This document shows, in pieces, positions 10,950 through 23,195 of a stretch of DNA of 64,000 nucleotides. The DNA is from Lepus europaeus (taxonomy: Eukaryota; Chordata; Mammalia; Lagomorpha; Leporidae): assembly GCF_033115175.1 (NCBI RefSeq), contig NC_084838.1:91291968-91355967 (forward strand). Direction: 5' to 3'. The first letter of the stretch is position 1. Each line of letters starts with the position of its first letter. A model generated the notes under the pieces. The model did not search any database and was not told the DNA's origin. It was given only the letters and a program-made list of their open reading frames with translations. A program made the position numbers and the translations under genes.

Positions 10950-11222
10950 AGTAAGCTAAGCGTCTGCCTGTGGCTCTGGCATCTCATATAGGCACCGGTT
11001 CGTATCCTGGCTGCTCCTCTTCTGATCTGGCTCTCTGCTTATGGCCTGGAAAAGCAACAGAGGATAGCCCGGATGCTTGGGCCCCGGCACCCATGTGTGA
11101 GACCTGGAAGAAGCTCCTGACTCCTGGCTCCAGCCCAGGCCATTGTGGTGAATTGGGGAGTGAACTAGCAGATGGAAGACCTTTCCTTCTGTCTCTCTAA
11201 CTCTCCCTCTCCAAGAAATAAA
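10950..11222 (+). repeat. CSINE, old subfamily
   Basis: Diverged copy ending CTCCAAGAAATAAAATC. Confidence 0.85.
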
Positions 11223-11639
11223 ATCTTTTAAAAAATTTTATTCCTATGAATGGCAGCGTAGCGATACAGTATCTCCCCATGAGGTGAATTTTCATTTCCC
11301 TGATGTCTAATGATGGTGAGTAACTTTTCTTCTATTTATTTTACAGCTGTATATGCCTATTGGTGAAATGTCGATTCATGTCATTTTCCCCTTGTCAAAC
11401 TGGTTGGATTGTTTTTCTGTTGGGAAATATTTAAAACATTTTCTCCTACTCTTTATATTGTTTTTTTTCCTCAACATAATTATTCCCAGAACAAAAGAGG
11501 TTTCTTTCCATCTTCAAAAATTCTACTTTATTAGTTTTTGCCTTTATGGATGGTGCCTTTGGTCTAAAGCCTAGAGTATTATTGGTGTAGCCTTAAATCC
11601 TGGTATATTTCTCATATGTAAGTGTCTGAAAATTACTCT

Positions 11640-12010
11640 TGTTTTACCATGATTTGGCCCTGAATCATACAGGTGGTTAGTAGCCCAAACTAATGACATT
11701 GAGAGAGTAGAAAATCCAGTTACAGTGCTTTCAGGCAGTGAGCTGGGAAATGTTTTGATTGGATTAAAGTCATTATGACAGATACCGCAATATGGTTGTG
11801 GTGGCTTTGCAAGGAGAAATTAGAGATGTAGACCTGTGGGAATCCTTTCTCTTGACATATGATGCTCTTTTGCCTGCCAGGAATCTGTCAGCAAGAATGC
11901 TCTCACAGGAGAGCCAAACCAGATCACAGAGCTAACAAACCTCATTCCTTTATGACATTTGTGTGTCTCAGGTTATTTTGTTATAGCAATGAAAAGCTGA
12001 ATAATACAAA
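11640..12010 (+). repeat. MaLR-type solo LTR
   Basis: The end sequence TCAGGTTATTTTGTTATAGC ... CTGAATAATAC is typical of MaLR LTRs. It sits inside antisense LINE-1. Confidence 0.65.
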
Positions 12011-12051
12011 AAATTTTTACTTCTGCATTTAAGTCCATGATCAATTTTGAA

Positions 12052-12377
12052 TTATTTTTATTTATTTGAAAGGTAGAGTTACAGAGAGGGAGGAAAGGAT
12101 AGAGACAGAGGGAATGAATCTGCCTTCCACTGGTTCATCCTTCCTAGATGGCCACTTCAGCTAGAGCTGAACCAGGCTGAAGCCAGGAGCCAGGAGCTTC
12201 ATCAGGGTCTCCCATATGGGTGGGCAGGGGCCACAACACTTGGGCCATCTTCTGCTGCTTTTCCCGGGCCATTAGGGAGCTGGATTGGAAGTGGAACAGC
12301 CAGGACTCGAACCAGCACCCACATGGGATGCCAGTGTCTCAGGTGGTGGTTTTATCTGCTATGCCACAATGTTGGAC
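12052..12377 (-). repeat. CSINE, old subfamily
   Basis: Full-length reverse copy inside antisense LINE-1. Confidence 0.9.
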
Positions 12378-13234
12378 CCTTAATTTTTGTTTACTGTGTT
12401 ACATGTAGATCAAAGTTCAATTTTTTGCTGATGGCTATACAAATGCTCTAGCACCATTTGTCAGATAGCGAACAGCTATATGATAGATGATAGAAAACTA
12501 GTCTTCCTCCACTGAATTGGTTTTATATTTTTGTCTAAACTCTGCTCATCATTCTAGTGTGGGTCTGAGTTTATCTGCTTAGTTGATCTTTGTGTCTCTC
12601 ACCCCACAAACATTGACAATCAATTACTGTAACTACCTAGTGAGTCTTGGAATGAGGTACATTCATTCTTCCAAGTTCATCCTTCTGTTTCAAAATTCTT
12701 GTTAGTTTTCTAGATCCTTTGCATTTCCATGGCTATATTAGAATAATTTTGTTTATTTCTACAAAAATATCTGGCTGGACATTTAAAGAAATTGCATTAA
12801 ATCTGTGTATCAATTTGAGGAAAATTAAAATCTTTACTGTGTTGTCTTCCAACCCGTGCACAAAATACATCTGCTCACTCATTTAAATTTCTGTCTTCAC
12901 TCAGCAGAACTCCACAGTATCATTTTAAAATTTATGAACACTTTGTTCGGCTTAGGTCAAAATATTTCCCTCTTCAAACTGTTGTAAACAATGCTGTGTT
13001 TTTACCTTTTATGCCCCTGTGGTTATCACTATTATACAGATGTGCAGCTGGTTTTGTATTTGTTTTTATCATGTATCCGAGACCTTGCTGAACTCACTGA
13101 TATTTGTAGGAACTGTTTTCTTGTTTGTTTGTTTTTATAGATAGATACCTTGGGATTTTCCACATTGGCAGCCCTAGTATCTGCAACTGAAGTTTTCATT
13201 CTTCCCAAATCATGTGCCTTTTTTTTTTTTAAAG

Positions 13235-13547
13235 AAAAAAAATTATTTTGAAAGTCAGAGTTACAGAGAGAAAGGGAAAGAGAGAAAGAGAGAGAAAGAT
13301 CTTTCACCTGCTGGTTTACTCCCTAGATGTCTGTAACAGCCAGGTAAGCCAGGAGCCAGGAGCTTTTTCTGGGTCTTCTACTTGGGTGGCAGGGGCCCAG
13401 GTACTTAGGCCATCCTCCACTGCTTTTCCCAGGCCATTAGCAGGTAGCTGATTTGCAGGTGAAGCAGCTGGGACACGAACAAGCACCCATATGGGATGCC
13501 AGCACTGCAGGTGGCAGCTATACCTGCTATTCCATAGTGCCAGCCCC
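13235..13547 (-). repeat. CSINE, old subfamily
   Basis: Full-length reverse copy (AGTCAGAGTTACAGAGAG ... GTGCCAGCCCC) inside antisense LINE-1. Confidence 0.9.
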
Positions 13548-13944
13548 AATTGTATACCTTTTGTTTGCTCTTCTGCTTTGACTGAATTGGCTAGAAATGC
13601 CAGTGCTATGTAGAATTAGAGCATGAGCACGGATATTCTTGCATTATTCCTCTTCTAGGGGGAAAAGTGTCCTTTCTGTCCACAGCGTGTCAGCTTTGGG
13701 TTTGTTTTGCAGATGCTCTTCATCAAGGTGAGGAAAGTTCTTCCTGTTCCCAATTTTCTGGGTGTGTTTTCCCAAACAGGTATGGAAATTTTCTGTATTA
13801 TTGATAGGAGCATGTGCTTTTCTTCCATAGCCTGTTAATGTGGTGGGTTACTTGATTTCCCGATAATGAACAAGCTTGCGTTGAAAGGATAACCGCACTG
13901 GGTCAGGGTGTTAATTCCTTTTATTGCATCACTGAATTCTTTCT

Positions 13945-14259
13945 TAATTATGTATTTAAGAGGTAGTTACAGACACAGAGAGGGAGAGAGTAATAAAGAT
14001 ATTCCATCTGCTGGTTCACTCCCCAAATGGCCGCGAGGGCTGGAGCTGTGCTGAACCAAAGCCAGGAGCCAGAAGCTACTTCCAGGTCTCCTGCGAGGGT
14101 GCAAGGGTCTCAAGCACTTGGGCCATCTTCTACTGCTTTCTCAGGCCATCAGCAGAGAGCTGGATGCAAAGAGGAGCAGCTGGGACATGAACCTGCGCCC
14201 ATGTGGGATGCCAGTGCTGCAGGCAGAGGCCTAGCCTACTATGCCACAATGTCAGTTCC
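13945..14259 (-). repeat. CSINE, old subfamily
   Basis: Full-length reverse copy inside antisense LINE-1. Confidence 0.9.
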
Positions 14260-14444
14260 TATATCACTTAATTCTGCTTACTCACTATGTGAAGGATTTT
14301 TATGTCCATATTTATAAGGCATACTGATTCATAGTTTTGCTTTTTGTACTGTCTTTTCCTGGGTTGGGAATCAGTGTAGTATTAGCTTCATTCAATGAGT
14401 TAGGAAGCACTCGGTTTTCTTTGCTCTGAAAGACGATGTGTAGG

Positions 14445-14758
14445 GGCCGGTGCTGTGGCATAGCAGGTAAAGCCGCAGCCTGCAGTGCCTGCATTCCATA
14501 TGGGTGCCAGCTCAAGTCCTGGCTGCTCCATTTCCGACCCAGATCTCTGCTTCGGCCTGGAAAAGCAGTGGAAGATGGCCCAGGTACTTGGGCCCCTGCA
14601 CCTGCATGGGAGACCCAGAGGAAGTTCCTGGCTCCTGACTTCAGATCAGTCCAGCTCTGGCCATTGCAGCCACTTGGGGAGTGAACCAGCAGTTGGAAGA
14701 CCTCTCTCTCTCTCTGCATCTGCCTCTGCCTTTCAAATAAATAAATAAATAAATCTTT
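14445..14758 (+). repeat. CSINE, old subfamily
   Basis: Full-length, (AAAT)n tail, near-consensus head GGGGCCGGTGCTGTGG. Confidence 0.93.
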
Positions 14759-15346
14759 TTTTTAAAAAAAGTGTGTAAAACTGAAGAACTGAAGTTACTT
14801 CTTGGCTTCACTCTGCTCGTATCACTGCTGAGATGATTCTCTCCAATGCAGAAGCCTTGTCATGCTGTTTAATCCACTCTGCCAGTCTCTGTCCTTTACT
14901 GGTACATTTAGATGGTTTAGATGTAATGGAATCAATGACATAATAGAGTCTTGGTCAGGTTTTTACGTCCTGTTTCTTCTTTGTTTCTGTTTTCTATATT
15001 TGGTCTTCCTATGGCTTGCTTGAATATATTTTTACAATTAGATTTGTAATTCTCTGTAGTGTTGTTGAGCACATCTTTTTGCCTGCCTTGTTCAGTGGGT
15101 GGTCTCGGTATTACATCACATACACATCATTATACCATTCTGCTAGCATAGACAATTTACTGCTGCATGTGAAACACAGGCACCTTCCCACCTTTGCGTT
15201 TCAAACCTCTCCCACTCATCTCCTGCTTCTGTTATTTAAGACAACAGAGTTATCTGAAATAATTCCTGTGTTCATATTTAGAACCACCACAAACAGTGTC
15301 ATAGCTTTCGCTTAAACCAACTAAGTTAGAAAACTCAAGAGGGCAG

Positions 15347-15622
15347 GGGCCAGTGCTGTGGTTCAGTGGGTTAAGCAGCAGCCTTTAGTGGTCGCATTCC
15401 ATGTGGGTGCTGGTTCATGTCCTGGCTGCTCCACTTCCCATGCAGCTCCCTGCAAATGCACTAGGAAAGCAGTGGAAGATGACCCAAGTGCTTGGGCTCC
15501 TGCACCCATGTGGGAGACTTGGAATAAGCTCTGGGCTCCTGGCTTTGGCTTGGCCTATTCCTGGACCTTGAGGTCATTTAGGGAGTGAACCAGTGGATGG
15601 AAGCTTGCTCGCTCGCTCTCTG
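15347..15622 (+). repeat. CSINE, old subfamily
   Basis: Full-length head, tail lost. Confidence 0.88.
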
Positions 15623-16021
15623 TAACCAAAGAAAAACTAAGACAGCAAAGAAAGTCTATACCATATTAATCTATATTTTGCCTGTGGCGTTCTTTCTTCC
15701 TTTAAAAAAGAAATGTGTATATATCCTCTTGTAGGGGCTTGCTCCTTTCTGTATTTTTTCATTTACAAATATACCTAATTTTAATATCAGTTTGTTTTAT
15801 ACCTGATAGAAATAAGCACTTCTGGGTTAGGACCCTGCCCAGCAAATTAAATACCGCAGCATGTTTTTCAGTGTATCACTCTAAATGCAATAGGATATAC
15901 TGGAAAAGTTAAAAGTGAAATCACATTTATTTTAGTTGACGCCTGACTCATCATGCAATCCATTAAGATACATATTTTTCATTTTATTGTGATTTAGTAT
16001 TCTAAAGTATTTTATGTACTT

Positions 16022-16326
16022 TAAAATATTTATTTATTTTGAAAAGCAGACAGACAGAAACAGAGATCTTCCATATGCTGGTTCATTCCCTCAGCGCACC
16101 CAAGATCCAGGGCTGCTCCAGGCTGAAGACAGAAGCCCAGAACTCAATCTGGGTCTCCCATGTGGGCGGCAGGGAGCCAGCTACTTGAGCCACCAGCTGC
16201 TGCCTCTCAGGGTGCTCATTAGCAGGGAGCTGGATTGGAAGCAGAGGTTGGGCTCGTACCCATCCACTCCAGTATGGGATGTAGGTATACCAAGCAGTGT
16301 CTCAACTGCTGTGCCAAACCCCACTC
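16022..16326 (-). repeat. CSINE, old subfamily
   Basis: Reverse copy between LINE-1 fragments. Confidence 0.87.
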
Positions 16327-16449
16327 CCAGGATTAGTTTCTTACTCTGCAGTGACTTTAGATTCACATGAGTTGTGAGGAATAAAACAGTGGGGGTCTTA
16401 TGCCCTCGCCATCCAATCCCCCCCATGCTTTCTTCAGATACACAACTGG

Positions 16450-16860
16450 CTGGTGAGCATGTGCAAAGCTGCTCCAGTCTGCAGTCATTAGGGAAATGCT
16501 GTCAGTCGGAACCACGTAAATCACAACCACAATGAGATGCCACCTCACAGCATTAGGACAGCTGTTAAGTACAATTATGTGTTGGTGAGCATGTGGGGGA
16601 ATGGTACCCTCACATGTAACTGGTACAAATGCTAAATGGTGCAGTTGCTATACAATGTGTGGACGTTCTTCAAAAAGCTTTGCATGGAATTATTACTGTA
16701 TGGCCCAGCAGTTCCTCCCCTAGATGTTTACCCCCAAAGAACTGAAAGCAGGGACTCATGCAGATACTTGCCACACAGGCATGTCCCTTAGCAGCACTAT
16801 TAAAATTAACCAAAAGTAGAAACAATGCATGTCCACCAACAGATGGGATAACAAAAATGC
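16450..16860 (+). repeat. LINE-1 3'-end fragment
   Basis: Contains CACAATGAGATGCCACCTCA, TGTGGACGTTCTTCAAAAAG and GCAGCACTATTAAAATTAAC, all hallmark LINE-1 3' words. Confidence 0.8.
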
Positions 16861-18580
16861 GCCCCTCCCCCCGCAGCCGCAGCAGGGGCAGTGAGTGGCA
16901 GGTGTGGCAGGAGCACCGTGTGCAGGTGCCAACGGCACAGGCACCTGACGCTCATGAGGGCTTCTGTCCCAAGGACTGGGGCTCCAAGGGCTGGATTCCT
17001 TCTGCTTTGTCCCTACCTGGTGGCATCTTGTCAGCTCCACAGTACAGAGGCCTCAGCCCTGGGGACCTGCCAGCCCAGAGCCCCCAGACCCTGACGGACT
17101 TCTATAGGCTGCGGGGAGCTCCCGAGGAGCCCAAGGGCCACGTGTGGAAGACTGGAACTGGGCCTCAGCCTCCACCAGCCTCTGCCGGCCTGCCCATGCG
17201 CTGCCCGGGCTCCCAGAGCCCCTCTTGGCACACACAGCAGCCACCCTGCTCCTTTCGTGGGTGAGGATCTCATGCTGACGGGAGCAGTGGGGTGTCTGCA
17301 GCGCCTTTGTCATATCCTGGGCCATCAGCTCATAGATGCCATTGTCTGCAGGTGAGCTTCACCTTCTCTCCCACGAGGGCAGCTCCTGCTCCCAGCTGAA
17401 GCCCCAGCCCCGCACCCCTGCTGTCTTCGGGCAGCTCCTGCAGCTCCCTGCGCCACCTGCTCCACTGTCAGCCGTTCCCCGTGTGCCCTGAGCCCTTCCA
17501 GCCTCTGGCTTTCTTCTGCAGCTGTCGGCCAGTTCTCCCCTGCGCCCCTTGGGGCCTCCGTGGGCACAGTCCGTCACCATCCTCACTGCCACTCTCCAGG
17601 TGGACACATGGCTGGGTCGCTGGGCCCTGGCCCCTCTCTTCTTCCTCGTTGGCTCCATGTCCCTGTCCCTCTGTCCTCCCTGTGGTCACTCAGGGATGAG
17701 GAGATGTAGGACCCTGAGCATGGTGAGGCCCAGAGGTCTCAGCAGCCTCACTCTCACGGCTGTTTCCTGCTGCCTTCCAGGGCCCCGGCCTTTCTCTCCC
17801 CTCCATCTCCTCCTGCAGTCCCTGCTCCCGTCTCACGGTTTCCTGGCCTGGCAGCTGTGCACTGGGCTGAGGGTCAGTGTGGTCGTGCACACAGCCGCTG
17901 TCTTCCTCGGGTCCTCTTCTCCCTCACTGCGAGGAGCAGCTGCCTCGAGTTTGGTGTCAGGCACTCGGGTAGGGTCAGGAGTCTGGCTGTTCCCTGCTCT
18001 TTTAAGAAAGTGGCCGAGGACCCCAAGGGGAGACCAACCTTGGTTTCTGTTCAGAGCCACCAGGAGAGGGTCTGCCATGATGGAGAAGTGGCCCACACCT
18101 CGGGGACATCAGACCGCTGCAGCAGTGTACACCCAGATCACCCAGGGCATCCCAAGGGCCACCGGCACTTGTCTCAGGCTGTTGCACATCACCAGCTGAT
18201 GAGACATTTTGGGAACGGCAGCCAGCCCTCAGGCTGCAAAGGCTCTGCCACTCTGATGGCTGACCAGAGTCTGGTGGCCCCAGTGACTCCTCAGAACCCT
18301 GAGGCATGTGCCGTGTGTGAGGGAAACAAGGGCCCGGCTTCCTGGGTGGACCATCAGTTATGCCCAGGGAGGCTGGGTGGCCCGCTGGGCTCTAGATACC
18401 GTGTCCCCGGCTCTGCACCTCCAGCTGATGTTGGGATGAATAGTTGCTGCTTCCTTGTAGCTGCCCACAGCATTTGCTCTTTCTCATCTTACTCTGGTTT
18501 TAGTGTTTCCCTTCTTAGCATATCAATTACATACCTTTTTACAATTTTTGAATAGTAAAATTGACTTTTAAAAACAAACC
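16860..18580. other. Unique GC-rich block, no gene recognised
   Basis: On the minus strand, short frames rich in Glu/Gln/Leu (for example SQRLEGLRAHGERLTVEQV and LQEEMEGRE) appear in different registers with stops between. This could be a decayed coiled-coil-encoding pseudogene or chance. There are no introns or poly(A) I can define. It contains the inverted duplicate at 17,057-17,168. Confidence 0.35.
17057..17168 (-). repeat. Inverted partner of window start (1-113)
   Basis: See the entry at 1-113. On this side the homology continues more weakly: 16,870-17,041 reverse-complemented resembles 2,256-2,420, sharing GAGCTGACA-GATGCCACCAGG and a CTCACTG-CCCTGCTG stretch. Confidence 0.85.
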
Positions 18581-18590
18581 CAAGTTTACT

Positions 18591-18919
18591 TTTTTTTATT
18601 TTTGACAGGCAGAGTGGATAGTGAGAGAGAGAGACAGAGAGAAAGGTCTTCTTTTGCCGTTGGTTCACCCTCCAATGGCCGCTGCGGCTGGCGCATTGCG
18701 CTGATCCGAAGCCAGGAGCCAGGTGCTTCTCCTGGTCTCCCATGCGGGTGCAGGGCCCAAGCACTTGGGCCATCCTCCACTGCACTCCCGGGCCATAGCA
18801 GAGAGCTGGCCTGGAAGAGGGGCAACCGGGATAGAATCTGGCGCCCCAACCGGGACTAGAACCCGGTGTGCTGGCGCCGCAAGGCGGAGGATTAGCCTGT
18901 TAAGCCATGGCGCCGGCCC
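18591..18919 (-). repeat. CSINE, young subfamily
   Basis: Full-length reverse copy with a target-site duplication CCAAGTTTACTT on both sides (from 18,579 and from 18,918). Confidence 0.95.
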
Positions 18920-19079
18920 CAAGTTTACTTTCAAGCAACACTATACTTCCTGGGCAGTACAAATACCTCATAACAGAGTATTTCCAATTTTTCCTTATAA
19001 GATGCTGTTGTCTCTCATGAGTTTATCTAAGCTAGTTACCCAATACATTATTGCTATTCTGATTTAAATACATGTGTTA

Positions 19080-19920
19080 GATCGGTTAATAATGAAATAT
19101 TTTACCTTCTTTTGTGCCTTCTCCAACGTTGTTGCATTATGGAGACCCGAATCATTTCCCAGAATACTTACTGCACAGCAGATCTGCTGAGAAGCAAGGC
19201 ACCTGCCCCCTTTTTTTGGTCTTAAAAATTTTCCATTTTGGCTTCATTTTCTAGATATAGAATTCTAAGTTGGTATTTTTCCATTCAACACTTTAAATAT
19301 TTCATCCCACTTTCTCTTTGCTTGCAGTTTCTGAAAAATGACATTTCATTCTTATCCTTGTTTCTCTGTAGGTGATGGTTTCCCTCCTGGACTCTCAAGA
19401 TTTTGTCCACATCTCTAGTTTTTTGCAGTTTGAAAAATACAGGCCCAGGTGGAGATGTTGTTTGGTATTCATCCTCAAGCTTGGTATTAGTCTCAAGCCT
19501 CCTGAACGTTTGGTTTGCTTGATGTCTGTCATTACTTCTGAACAATTCTCAGCTGTTATTTCTTCTAATATTTCTTGTCTTCCTCCCTGTCTTCCCGTGT
19601 TATTCCCACTATGCAAGAGTTACACCTTTTGTAACTGACTCATGCTTCCCTGGGCTTCTGTTCTGTTTTGCTTCTTGTTCGTCTTCTCAGTGTGGGAAGT
19701 TCCTGGTGACCTAGCTGCAGGCTCACCGAGCCTTGCCTCGGCTGTGTCCAGTCCGTGTGAGCCCAGCTAAGGCTACATTTCTGATGGTGTTTGTACTTTA
19801 CAGCCTCTTCAACCATTTCTGAGCATTTCTCTCTCTCTCTGCTTGAATTACCAGTCTGTTCCTGCAAGATACCTGTTTTATCCTTTAGAGCCCTAAGCAT
19901 ATGAATCAGATGGCTCATAA
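19080..19920 (-). repeat. Old LINE-1-like sequence
   Basis: Words such as TTCTTCTAATATTTCTTGTC and TTATTCCCACTATGCAAGAG resemble antisense 5' regions of ancient LINE-1 families. The call is tentative. Confidence 0.4.
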
Positions 19921-19921
19921 A

Positions 19922-20195
19922 TATCTATTATTTATTTGAAAGACACAGTGACTTCCATCTACTGGTTCACTCCCCAAATGCCCACAACAGCCAGTGATGG
20001 GCCAGGCCCAAGCCAGGAGCCAAAAACTCTACCCATCTCCCATATGGGTGGCAGGGACCCAAGTACTTGAGCCATGATGGGCTGCCTCCCAGGAAGCTGA
20101 ATCAGAGGCGCAGAAACCAGGACTTGAGCCAGACGCTCTGATACGGGATGCGAGCCTCCCATGCAGCATCTTCACCACTGTCCCAAACTCCTTGC
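19922..20195 (-). repeat. CSINE, old subfamily
   Basis: Diverged reverse copy. Confidence 0.8.
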
Positions 20196-20199
20196 CCAG

Positions 20200-20930
20200 A
20201 TCTGAAGTGATTAGATCAGTGACCATCACCGAGCGTGGCCATGTATAGTTAGGGTAACGTCTGTCAGCACACAATCTGACTGTGAGTCCCTTCTTTGTTC
20301 TCCTTTCTCTTTTTCCTGTGTCCCCGCATGCTGGAGTTCTAGACCACGGGCTCTGCACCCAGACTGCTGTGCCCACTGCTGGCCCACACCCCCACAGCCC
20401 GATCTGAAGCTTCAGAGCTGGGCCAGACCGTACAGGCTCATCTCATCATCAGCCTCTGTGGGGCCCTGGGAAGGAAGCAGGTTTTCTTCTAAGTTTTCTT
20501 CCATGAATATGTCTTGATTCCTTCCTCCTTCATCTCCCAGTCTGTACATACACTTTGTTTGTTCCAAAGTAGTTGCTCCTCGACTTCCAGTGGGTCTCCA
20601 CAACCCCACTGGATGTTGAAAACACCGGTAAGTGGACAATGCATTGACTGTCCCTCATCTTCTGCACAGCCGTGGGTGTTCCCCTCACGAACGTGGGGCT
20701 GACCTGGAGCCGCACTTGCTGCTGCGAGAGAGCACTGTGGGAGAGGGCCAGGTGGCACAGCGGTAACTGAATACAGCCTTCCAAGGACAGTGTCTGTCAC
20801 TGGACCTGCATGGTTCACACCATCGTACCTCGGGTCATTGTAAGTTGGGGGCTGTCTGTATGTACGTGTAAGTAGAGACCAGGATAGCTTCCACCTTACG
20901 GGTGGATTGTGGGCCAGAAGTATTTCATAG
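20200..20930. other. Mixed sequence with a Tigger-like tail
   Basis: Around 20,820-20,880 the words CGTACCTCGGGTCATTGTAAG and TTGGGGGCTGTCTGTA resemble the terminal part of Tigger-type DNA transposons. The rest is unassigned and non-coding. Confidence 0.35.
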
Positions 20931-21640
20931 GCCTTGCGTCCTGGACTGAATGTTTGTATATACCCCCCAAATTCCTACATGGAAGGTGAATATGGGTGCG
21001 GATAAGGGGCCTTTACAAAAGTAATTAAGGAGGCCGGCGCCGTGGCTCAATAGGCTAATCCTCCGTCTTGCGGCGCCGGCACACCGGGTTCTAGTCCCGG
21101 TCGGGGCACCGGATTCTGTCCCGGTTGCTCCTCTTCCAGGCCAGCTCTCTGCTATGGCCCAGGAAGGCAGTGGAAGATAGCCCAAGTCCTTGGGCCCTGC
21201 ACCCCATGGGAGACCAGGAGAAGCACCTGGCTCCTGCCATCGGATCAGCGCGGTGCGCCGGGGGCAGCGCGCCTACCGCGGCGGCCATTGGAGGGTGAAC
21301 CAACGGCAACAGGAAGACCTTTCTCTCTGTCTCTATCACTGCCCACTCTGCCTGTCAAAAAAAAAAAAAAAAAGTAATTAAGGTTAATGTGGTCGTAGGA
21401 GTGGGGCCCTGGTCTGACAATATCTGTGCCCTGTAAGGAGAGGCACAGCAGTCACGGCCCACCTGCCCCAGAGCTCACAGTGAGACGGCGCCACCTAGGG
21501 CCCGGCAGAGAAGCCTCAGGATGCAGCTTACCCTGATCTTGGGCACCTCAGAACCCTGGGAAACACATTTCTGTCATTTAAGCTGCCCAGTCTGGGATAG
21601 CTTATGTGGCAGCCTAAGCCAACTAAGACACCATGGTTTT
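20930..21640 (+). repeat. MaLR-type LTR split by a CSINE
   Basis: The start TGAATGTTTGTATATACCCC and the end ATTTAAGCTGCCCAGTCTGG followed by AACTAAGACA match mammalian ERVL-MaLR solo LTRs. No internal viral sequence is present. Confidence 0.7.
21032..21373 (+). repeat. CSINE, young subfamily, inside an LTR
   Basis: Full-length copy with poly(A) and a target-site duplication AAAAGTAATTAAGG, splitting a MaLR-like LTR into 20,930-21,031 and 21,374-21,640. Confidence 0.95.
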
Positions 21641-22299
21641 GTTTCCCAAAGAAACAACATAGTAAGTTAAGGCTGGGCTCCCAGGCTAAGCCACCAAGAC
21701 ACTAATGACCAGGAAGCGTAGAGGTCGTGTAGCATAACCTCAGCCAAGTGGAACTGTTGGGGATACTTAACTCGTTTCGCCAAGTGTCCCCAGGTCGCAG
21801 AGCACTGACCAGCTCTTATTAAGGTGCACTTGTCAGAAAAGTGAAGCTCCTTACCCTGAAGATGACGTGCGTCCGTGAGGCAGACACGAAGAGGACAACG
21901 GACTGTCTGGAGCAACTCTCCACAGGCAACCTGAGAACAGGGCGGAATCCATGGCTCGGCCATCTGGGCCCTGCGGGAGGAGCCGAGGGGTGCCTGGCAG
22001 CAACTGTGGGGACACTACCAAAGGCACTCATGCCTGGGTCAGGGTCTTCTCACCCGAAATCCTTAAATGGAGCCAACAAGCACCACTGCAGGCTCCCTCT
22101 GTCCAAAGGGAGAGCGTGACCTCATCGCCATGCTCCACCGTGCCCTGGCCAGGCTCACTGAAGGTGCCAGGACATCAAGGACACTTTGCCTGTCTGTGGG
22201 AAGCTTAAAATCAAGTGTAACAAGTAAGTCACACATTCGTGATCTCTCCACGAGGGCTGGGCGTGCTACCCTGAGTGGGCAACAGAAGGCAGAGGATGG

Positions 22300-22455
22300 G
22301 AGGCCCAAGTTCTGGGGGGGCCAGTGGAAGGTACTCCAGGGGCTGAGCTGAGCCCCAAAGGCCCTGGAGTCCAAGAAGTGCTTGATGCTAATCCTGGGAA
22401 CCCAGGGGTGGGGACCTGCTGGGCCCTTCTGAGCAGCAGCAGCAGCAGCAGGTAT
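22300..22455 (-). repeat. Inverted pair, left member
   Basis: Its reverse complement aligns with 23,040-23,195 (GCTCAGAAG-GCCCAGCAGG, CCCAGGAT-AGC, CCAGGCTTTTGGGG-type words in order). Identity is about 70-75% by eye. It is probably two copies of one old interspersed repeat. Confidence 0.65.
22434..22451 (+). repeat. (AGC)n microsatellite
   Basis: Six GCA/AGC units in a row. Short and imperfect at the edges. Confidence 0.8.
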
Positions 22456-23039
22456 ATGTGCAGGGCCCCAGAGGAGCAGGAACATCTCCAAGACCACTCC
22501 CAGAGGAAGGCGGTTTGGTCATTGCCTCCGCCTGTATTGATCAGCATGGCCGTTGGGAGCCGCTTCCAGAGGGCCTTGCTCACGTGGAAGGGGTGGGCAG
22601 GGTTCTGAGACTCAGTCCTAGGCGGAGACGGCAGAGGAGGAGCTGCAGGAAGTGGGAGGCCCCTAGCTGTGTTGCAGGGTACATATCTGTCCAGTCGGAT
22701 CCACTTGAACTTCTCCCTCTTAGGTCCTGGCTTCTAAGGGCCCCTAAAGCCACCTAGGAGCATTTTCACTGCTGTGCACGGACTACTTTATCATCTGCAG
22801 GTCTATTCTACCCCTTCCCCGCCAAGTCTTCTCGTCAGCACCTGTACTGTTCACCTGCTAGAAGAGAACACTCTAAATGTATGTGGGGCATGCAGAGGCA
22901 GCCAGCATGCCAGCAGAAAACCTGCAACGGGAGCCACCACAGGCGACAAAGTCAACAGTGACAGCGTTACTAAGCTCCTGCTGCACACGCAGGGGAGGGC
23001 AGTGGTCCGAGGCCCACCCACCCCCTCCCCACCCAGGCA

Positions 23040-23195
23040 TGCCTGCCGTTCTCTGCTGCTCAGAAGTGCCCAGCAGGCCCCTGCCCCCAGGGTCCCCAGG
23101 ATAAGCTCCAGCCCCTGCCTTGGAATCCAGGCTTTTGGGGTCAGTGTCACCCCCTTGCAGAGAACATTACACCATCCCCTCCAGGGCTCCTCCCC
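23040..23195 (+). repeat. Inverted pair, right member
   Basis: Partner of 22,300-22,455 in opposite orientation, about 0.6 kb away. Family not identified. Confidence 0.65.

Larger units (their letters stand above)
11225..15340 (-). repeat. Antisense LINE-1, broken by one LTR and four CSINEs
   Basis: The pieces 11,225-11,640, 12,010-12,050, 12,380-13,235, 13,548-13,945, 14,260-14,444 and 14,760-15,340 read in order from the LINE-1 3' end toward ORF2 on the minus strand. Confidence 0.7.

Noticed and set aside
17549..18199. 216-codon open frame on the plus strand
   Set aside because: No recognisable domain, no splice or poly(A) context, and an equally open minus strand.
18500..18930. Several Arg/Gly/Pro-rich frames of 85-127 codons repeated across the window
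   Set aside because: They are translations of young CSINE copies and recur wherever that SINE occurs.
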